Assembly (NCBI GenBank): GCA_025201765.1
Contig: MU623707.1
Coordinates: 1-15,175, forward strand
Direction: 5' to 3'
Length of the DNA stretch: 15,175 nt
Origin: Daldinia sp. FL1419
Lineage: Eukaryota; Ascomycota; Sordariomycetes; Xylariales; Hypoxylaceae
Part shown: positions 9,539 to 15,175 of the stretch, piece after piece
Position numbering within the stretch: the stretch's first letter is position 1
How the letters are laid out: every line of letters starts with the position of its first letter
Made by a program: the position numbers and the translations under genes
Notes under the pieces: generated by a model
The model's input: the letters and a program-made list of their open reading frames with translations, nothing else
Told to the model about the DNA's origin: nothing
The model's database searches: none

Positions 9539-9962
9539 TGGATAATATTTATATATATAAATTATTTATATAAATAATTATTTTTAATATTATTTAATAA
9601 TAATAATTATATAAAATAAAAGGAAATAGATATTATATATATAAATAATGTCTTAAATAATGACCTAATTATATAACAACATATTTAAATAATAATATTA
9701 TATAGGTAATAATAATTAGGAACCATTGATATAAATGTACGTACCTATATAATTAAAAATAAATATTATAAAAAAAAGTAGATTTTTTTAAGGAAAAAAT
9801 CACTTTATATAAGTATATAAATAATATAAGATTGTAAAATAAAATATAATTAAATCTTTTACTTATATAATAATATTAGGAATTTTATATTTTTTTTTAT
9901 TATAGGTATTTAAGGTCTTTATTTTTTAATATTAACAATTTTATTAAATATTATTTTTAATT

Positions 9963-10860
9963 ATATTTTTGTTTATGAAGTTTTTTATTCTTTTATATGT
10001 AAATAAAATGTTATAAAGATTTGAAGGTTTTGATTTAAATATAACATTTATTTTAAAAGTGGAGGATATTAAATATTATAAAAAAAATATATTGTTAATT
10101 AAATTTGATTTTTATTGAATCTTTATTATTGTAAGTATTATAATATTGGATTTAAATATGAATATTAATATAAATAATTATTTTAAATTATTTTTATTTA
10201 TAGTATATGTATATATGTTCTACCCTAAAAATTTCATTATTATTTAAGGAGATTTTATTATAACTTTAGGAGATTTATGGTTTTGGTTTATTTGTATAAA
10301 TAAAAAGTACAATTTTGAAAGAGATTTTCATAATATATTACTTATAAATTCATTAAAAAATATTTAAATATAAATTATTAATATAAAAAATAAAATAAAA
10401 TAAACTAAAAATATATTAATAATTAATATATATAGATTTTAAAATATTTTTATTAATTATAATTTTTTATTTTTAATGTAAAATCAAATATTCAATTATA
10501 TGTTCTTGGGATGTATTTGCAAAGTACCAAATAATATTCTAATTAAGTTGGATTTAAATATAATTATATTGCTTTTTAAATATGGAAGATTTATTGAATT
10601 CTAATTTTATTTTAATTTTAACCTTAAATATTATATTAAAGATATTTTAAAGAAAAAAGCTTATTCCTTTTATATCTTTCTGATATTTGATAAATTTATT
10701 ATAAAATATTATTTATAAGTATATAAAAATAGAGAAATTAAATTAAAAGATAATTAATATATTTATTATATAAAATAAAATATTAATAAATTATAAAATT
10801 ATTTTATTATAAAAATAAAATATAAAATTATGGCACTATTGTTAGATAAAATTTAAAAGA
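9963..10860 (+). pseudogene. Probable LINE ORF2 endonuclease region, degenerate
   Basis: One plus frame (positions divisible by 3) is strongly depleted of stops over about 300 codons. The stretch 10160-10370 has none except at a probable Trp or Gln codon just before GDF. It reads YPKNFIII-stop-GDFIITLGDL (about 10221-10277), like the IIIGGDFN...L..LD core of apurinic-type endonucleases of LINEs. It is followed by NKKYNFERDF and SLKNI-stop, like the SL.DIWR segment, then by WT and IYRF-stop-NIF (10425-10451), resembling SRLDRIYIS. KYGRF and LKYYIKDIL (10579-10660) resemble the linker after the endonuclease. An expected SDH motif is not visible. No matching reverse transcriptase follows directly, so this looks like a truncated or interrupted second LINE copy. 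Identification is by eye only. Confidence 0.5.
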
Positions 10861-11034
10861 ATAAGTATAAATTCTTTATTTTTATTATTATATTTGTATA
10901 AATTCTTTACCTAATTTTTAATGGTTAAAGAAGATAAGGAAAAACAATTATTATATCTTAAATATTATTTATATTTAATTTTATAAAGGATTTACAATAA
11001 AAAATGCAACACAAAAAATGAAATATAAAAATTC

Positions 11035-11124
11035 AAATCATTAAAATTTCTTAAACTTCATAAACTTCATAAATTTTACAAATTTTGTAAATTTCACAAA
11101 TTTTGTAAGGTTTATAAAGTTTTT
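11035..11124. repeat. Degenerate 9-bp-period repeat (about 10 units)
   Basis: Successive 9-mers beginning AAA or AAG: AAATCATTA, AAATTTCTT, AAACTTCAT twice, AAATTTTAC, AAATTTTGT, AAATTTCAC, AAATTTTGT, AAGGTTTAT, AAAGTTTTT. In translation it gives Lys-[Phe/Leu]-X on the plus strand and Lys-Phe-X on the minus strand. It contains the 17-bp inverted repeat TTTACAAA-T-TTTGTAAA (11075-11091). It is a minisatellite or the low-complexity end of an element. Confidence 0.8.
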
Positions 11125-11129
11125 TAAAT

Positions 11130-11640
11130 AATAATAATATACCTTATAATATAATAAATGATAAAAACCCTTTCTTAAAAACATCATTATATAAATATTA
11201 ATAATATAAATGAAAATTATTTATAATATAGGTTATCAAAATATTTAAAATAAAAGGAAAAAATAGATTAAATAGGGTAAATTAATTTAAAATCATTTGA
11301 TAAAAATGAAAGTTTAATATATTAAATAAAAAAATTAATAAAAAGAGTGATTACTTATTTAATACAAATTTAAATCCATTATATACTCCTTAATTATGCC
11401 TAAATATACCTTATTTATAATTTAATTATAATTTACTTATAATTTAATTATATTTTAATTATATTTTAAATAAATTTTCATTATATTTAACCATATTTAT
11501 AAATATTAATTATATTTTATATAAAATATATTAAAAATAATATAAATTTATTAAATTTTTTATTTTAATAATTAACCTAAAAAAGTAGTACCTTTTTTAA
11601 AACTTATAATATAAATATAAAAAACTTTAAATTTAGATTT
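11130..11640. other. AT-rich stretch without recognisable gene
   Basis: No conserved motif seen on either strand. C slightly exceeds G on the plus strand, in contrast to the G-biased stretch that starts near 11650, so an element boundary may lie between them. Confidence 0.5.
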
Positions 11641-12720
11641 ATTTTTAAACTAATTATTTAATTTGGATGATGGTTATTCTAGAGTGGATATAAGATCTTA
11701 GGAGGAAATGGTATCTTATAAAAAAATAAGATCTTCAATAATGAATTACTTAGATTTTAAATGTAAATTTAAATAATAAAACTTCTTACTAATATATTTA
11801 TTTATTAATGAAAATTAAGATTTCTTATAAGGGAATTTTAAATTATTAAAAAGATTATTAAAAGGGTTAGATAAGGAATGTGAATTAAGATTATAATTAT
11901 TAAATTTAACATTATTATTAAAATATTTTATTTGATTTATTTAAATAAAATAATAAAAATCATTAATGTTGTTATTAAGATTATTAAAGTTAAAGTTATT
12001 AATATTAAAGATATTATTATTTTTATTAATGATACTTTTAGAAAAGTTATTATTGGTGGCGGTTTTAATGGAATTATTTTTATTAAGATTATTAATATTA
12101 ATAATTTTTAAATTTTTAATTTTAATAATATTAAGGTTATTGAAATTATGTTTTTCATTAATAACCTCCTTGATTTTTATATTTATTATTTTTAAAATTA
12201 GTTAAGGAAGGGAGGTAATAATATATATTTGATTAATAGTGATATTTTTCTTTAAATTATGGATAAAAATAAAGTATTTAACCTTTTTATTATTAATTAT
12301 AAATAATATAATAATTTAATTAGTAAATAAGGATTAGGTAAAATATATAAAAAGGAATTTTATAGGATAATAGATAAGTAAGATAAAAATATTATAATAT
12401 AATAAATAAATTTTTATATTAAAATTAATAAATTTATTTAATAGATTTAAAATATGATAAATTAAATGTAAATAACCATTTTTATTAAAATTAAATTTAA
12501 GAATGAAGGTAATGGCATTTAAATTTTAGAGGTTATAATAATTTTTATGGAAGTAGATGTTATTATTAAAATTAAAATATATAGGTATAGATTTATAAAA
12601 ATAAAAGAACTTTAATATAATATTATGCTTAAAGAAGGTTTTAATTATATTTAAGAAAATATAGTTATATTTAAATATATTAATTTAATTTGTAAAAAGA
12701 TATGATATTTATTTAAAATT
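11640..12720 (+). pseudogene. Unidentified coding-like relic, possibly LINE ORF1
   Basis: Plus-strand frames are stop-poor and G-rich. From about 11660 one frame reads LDDGYSRVDIRS-stop-EEMVSYKKIRSSIMNYLDFKC. Later, in the neighbouring frame, 11884-12106 is open without a stop and includes TFRKVIIGGGFNG (12028-12072). That second frame continues with only scattered TAA/TAG to about 12700. A Leu-rich open frame at 11966-12205 arises from runs of TTA and is probably not the real frame. The position directly upstream of the endonuclease/RT relic would suit a LINE ORF1 (gag-like) protein, but I see no zinc knuckle and the assignment is only by position. Confidence 0.35.
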
Positions 12721-12899
12721 ATATGTGGAGGGAATTCTAAATTTTGAAATAAATTTATAAAGAATAATAAAATAATAAATAATTTCCTAAGATTTTAAGA
12801 GATTTTTAAAAAGTTTTTAATGATTAAAATAAAATATAATAAAATATAGGTTTTTTATTTATATAAATTAATATAATAAAAAAAGATAATAGGAAGGAG

Positions 12900-13440
12900 A
12901 ATATATTTTAATTTTTCTTATATTTTAAATAATGGAAATAATAAATTTTATATGGGATTATAAGGTTTTATAGGATAAAATACAGATATCCTATTATTAA
13001 TAAAAATAAAAAAGGTATAGATGTATTTTTAATATTATAACTCTTATTATTGGTTTATTTATTTTTAAAGATTATATAATAAATAATATAAATTATATTA
13101 TATAAAAATTTATTATTATTAAATACCTGAAAAATAATAAATAAAATAAATAAATTATAATTAGGGTAATAGATTTTAATTAATAATTAAAATTTAATTT
13201 TTTTTGAAAGATTAAGAAGTGGATTATATATAAGGATTTCTTTAAGGTTTATATTAATAATATATCTTTAGGATTGATATATTTATATAATAAAATAAGT
13301 GAATATGATAAAATTTAATTATTTAATAAGAATAGATTGATATAAAGGTTAATAATATATTAATAATATTATATAAAAAATGGATTATTTATGAAGGTGG
13401 AGAATGGAATGGATTATATATATTGTAAGGAATGAGTTAT
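12900..13440 (+). pseudogene. Possible LINE endonuclease domain traces
   Basis: Immediately upstream of the reverse transcriptase relic, one frame reads NTDILLL-I-K-I-KK (about 12979-13017), resembling the DILLLQE or DILLLTETK start of LINE endonucleases. It is followed by NSYYW. A different frame later reads MDYIY (about 13409-13423), resembling the SRIDYIFVS motif. Spacing to the linker at 13622 suits the family, but the two parts are in different frames and GDFN and SDH are not visible. Domain identity therefore rests on position plus two weak motifs. Confidence 0.35.
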
Positions 13441-13621
13441 TTAAATATTATTTATCTATTAATATAATATATATATATAATAAATATAATTAATTTTTTA
13501 TAATAATAAATATATTATAAAATATTAAATTTATTATAAAGATAAATATTATTTATAAACTTCTAAAAATAATAATATTATAATGAATTAAATATTTATA
13601 AAAGACCTTATCTGAAAATTT

Positions 13622-15175
13622 AAGGATTATATCAGCCCTTGGGGTGACCTCCAGTTTATTTAAATAAATTATATTATTATAATTTTAATTTTATTTTATA
13701 CTCTTATTAAAATTTACTTTTCAATAAAAATAATTAATGCCCTCAGTGAGGCTCAGGCAGCACTGAAGAAAGCCATAAGCAAAGCCAAAAGAAATAGTTA
13801 GAAATTAACCCTGGCAAAAGCTTTAAGAAATAATAAAGTCCTATAAAAGATAAAAAGATAGGTTAGATTGTGTAGTTAATAATTTGTTGAAGAAGAAAGC
13901 CTCCTAATGTTGCGTTATTAACCTGATAAAGAATTGTGGGTTATAAGTAAAGAGGAAAAAAGTATAATATTAAGGAAGAAATTTTTTTCAAACCTTATAG
14001 CTAATTTATTAGATATTCTTGATCCTGCCACGTGGCTGGAAAAATCCTAGGAAAATGAATTTAATATATTTAAAAAAGTAGAATTAAAAAAGATAAAAGT
14101 AGTTTTAAGAATAATTAAATTGTGGAAAGTTATTGGTAAGGATTTATTATTAATAAAAATTTTTAAAGTATATAAAAAATAATTATTTAAAATATTTATT
14201 ATAATTATAATATAAAATTTTATATTTAGGTATTATTTAAAGGTATTCTATAAAATTATAATAATAATATTATTGAAATTTAGAAAATTTAAAGAAGAAA
14301 AGAGTTTCTTGGGTGTTTATAGGCTAATATCCCTTTTAAGGATTATAGGTAAAGTAATTGAAAAAATAATGGTAGATTATATTATAAAGGTAATGGAATA
14401 ATGCCAATTATTTTCAAAAAATTAAATGGGAAATAGACCAATTAGATTTATAAAAATAGCTATTAAAATAATAATAGAAATTATATATGTTATATAGTGT
14501 GTTGGTATTATAATATTATTCTTATAATTAGATATTTTAGGTATTTTTAATAATATTATATTATAAAGGCTTATGTATATATTATATTAAAAAAGGTATT
14601 TAATATGGGTAATAAATTGGGTAAATAATTTTATAGAAAAATAAAAGGTGTAATTAATCTTTAATAATAAAAAAAATAAAGTTTATTCTTTTATTATAGG
14701 TGTCTTATAAGGCTTTTTATTATTATTTATTTTATTTATTATTTATATAATTATTTTATATGAAAAGTTGGATTAAAAAAATATTTTGGTTATTAATTTT
14801 GTAAATAATATGAATATATTAATAATAAGATATTTTATAATTAAAAATTGTATTAAATTGGAACAAATATATAAAATATACCTAAATTAAACATAGAAAT
14901 ATGGTATAATTTTTATAATATAAAAAAATAAGTTTATATATTTTATAAAGGTTTATTAAATATTAATTATAGAGATTAAATTAAATAATATAATTATTAA
15001 ACCTAAAGAAAATATTAGGTTTTTTAAAATGTAATTAAATAAGAAACTTAAATAAAATAAATATTTAAAAATAATTAAAATAAAAATAGAAAAATAATAA
15101 TATATCTTTTTTAAATTAATAATATTAATATAAGGTTAAAATATAATCTAAACAAAAGAAATTTATATAAAAATA
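13622..15175 (+). pseudogene. LINE ORF2 reverse transcriptase, degenerate, truncated by window edge
   Basis: One frame can be read without any frameshift from 13622 to the end. It begins with ALKKAISKAKRNS (13757-13798), the basic linker after the endonuclease. KLWKVIGKDLL (about 14120-14150) is like K-GKAPGPDG. YRLISLL (14318-14338) is the YRPISLL motif. GNRPIRF (14429-14449) is followed by LDILGIFNN (14528-14554), motif A with its Asp codon at 14531 kept. GVL-stop-GFLLLFILFIIY (14699-14746) corresponds to GVPQGSPLSPILF. FVNN (14798-14809) stands where the catalytic FVDD belongs. Then comes RFFKM-stop-LNKKLK-stop-NKYLK (15017-15067), like RFLGVWLD.KL.W..HL. Between 13739 and 15175 I count 30 in-frame stops, all TAA or TAG. 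The polymerase is inactive. Confidence 0.9.

Larger units (their letters stand above)
9206..9545. other. Island of near-normal base composition, apparently un-RIPed
   Basis: From 9206 to 9250 and again from 9324 to 9545 the base composition jumps to that of ordinary DNA. The segment 9355-9446 is rich in GTGG, TGGG and GGCGGG. Its complement is full of CpA dinucleotides, the preferred RIP target, and these are intact. A plus frame stays open from the poly(A) tract to TAG at about 9493 but has no ATG and matches nothing I know. The opposite strand is Pro/His/Thr-rich in translation with a stop. It could be a recent insertion, single-copy DNA never exposed to RIP, or the 5' region of an element. 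Several G runs might allow a weak G-quadruplex. Confidence 0.65.
12900..15175 (+). mobile_element. RIP-inactivated LINE (non-LTR retrotransposon), Tad1-like
   Basis: A plus-strand relic of a LINE ORF2, with probable endonuclease traces followed by a clear reverse transcriptase. The element runs off the right edge of the window before RNase H, the zinc-knuckle tail and the 3' end, so its length and target-site duplications are unknown. The motif style (YRPISLL, LD-x-GAFDN, GVPQGSPLSPILF, FVDD, RFLGVWLD) is that of fungal Tad1-clade elements. Its 5' limit is uncertain: ORF1 may be the coding-like sequence from 11640. Confidence 0.8.

Noticed and set aside
12052..12072. GGGFNG as a LINE endonuclease GGDFN motif
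   Set aside because: Asp to Gly would need an A-to-G change, opposite to the RIP direction, and the distance to the RT linker is too long for the same protein.
11966..12205. 79-codon Leu-rich plus-strand open frame
   Set aside because: It is built from repeated TTA/ATT triplets. The adjacent frame is also open over much of it and looks more protein-like, so no product is claimed.
1..15175. Mitochondrial genome (very AT-rich, GC clusters)
   Set aside because: No mitochondrial genes or tRNAs were seen. The recognisable content is a Helitron and LINEs with RIP-type changes, which are nuclear features.
1..15175. tRNA, rRNA, CRISPR or riboswitch
   Set aside because: No A/B box pairs, rRNA-like conserved blocks or regularly spaced repeats with unique spacers were seen. 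The tandem arrays have no spacers.

Overview
This window is extremely AT-rich (well under 20% G+C by eye) and contains no intact gene. Wherever a protein family can be recognised, the reading frame is full of stop codons and missense changes that fit C-to-T / G-to-A mutation, mostly in CpA context (CAA/CAG to TAA/TAG, TGG to TAG, His CAY to Tyr TAY). That is the signature of repeat-induced point mutation (RIP). Together with a Helitron and LINE retrotransposons, it points to an AT-rich, transposon-filled heterochromatic block in the nuclear genome of a filamentous ascomycete. I cannot name the species.

Layout. About 1-2400 is almost featureless AT-rich DNA, with one GC-richer island (1621-1790) and an 80-bp tandem duplication (1981-2140). 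About 2406-6660, minus strand, is a heavily mutated autonomous Helitron. Its Rep (HUH endonuclease) part lies at 5380-6590 and its Pif1-type helicase at 2406-3975. The helicase C-terminus is reached about 270 bp before the 80-bp repeats. 6660-8240 has stop-depleted plus-strand frames that I cannot assign. 8240-9060 is a G-rich degenerate coding-like stretch, followed by a 12-copy 9-bp minisatellite (9063-9170). 9206-9545 is a striking island of ordinary base composition that looks un-RIPed. 9963-10860 (plus) resembles the endonuclease part of one LINE. 11035-11124 is a second 9-bp-period repeat. 11640-12720 is unassigned coding-like sequence. About 12900-15175 (plus) is a second LINE of Tad1-like type, whose reverse transcriptase can be followed in one frame from 13622 to the window edge, where it is cut off.

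How the parts relate. The window is a graveyard of several elements in both orientations, not an operon or gene cluster. Catalytic residues have been lost at the Helitron HUH motif (now Tyr-Phe-Tyr), the Helitron Walker B glutamate, and the LINE polymerase YVDD box (now FVNN). None of these copies can be autonomous. The least explained sequence is the 9206-9545 island, which has kept many mutable CpA sites in the middle of otherwise mutated DNA.

All family assignments were made by eye from conserved motifs. No database search was run.
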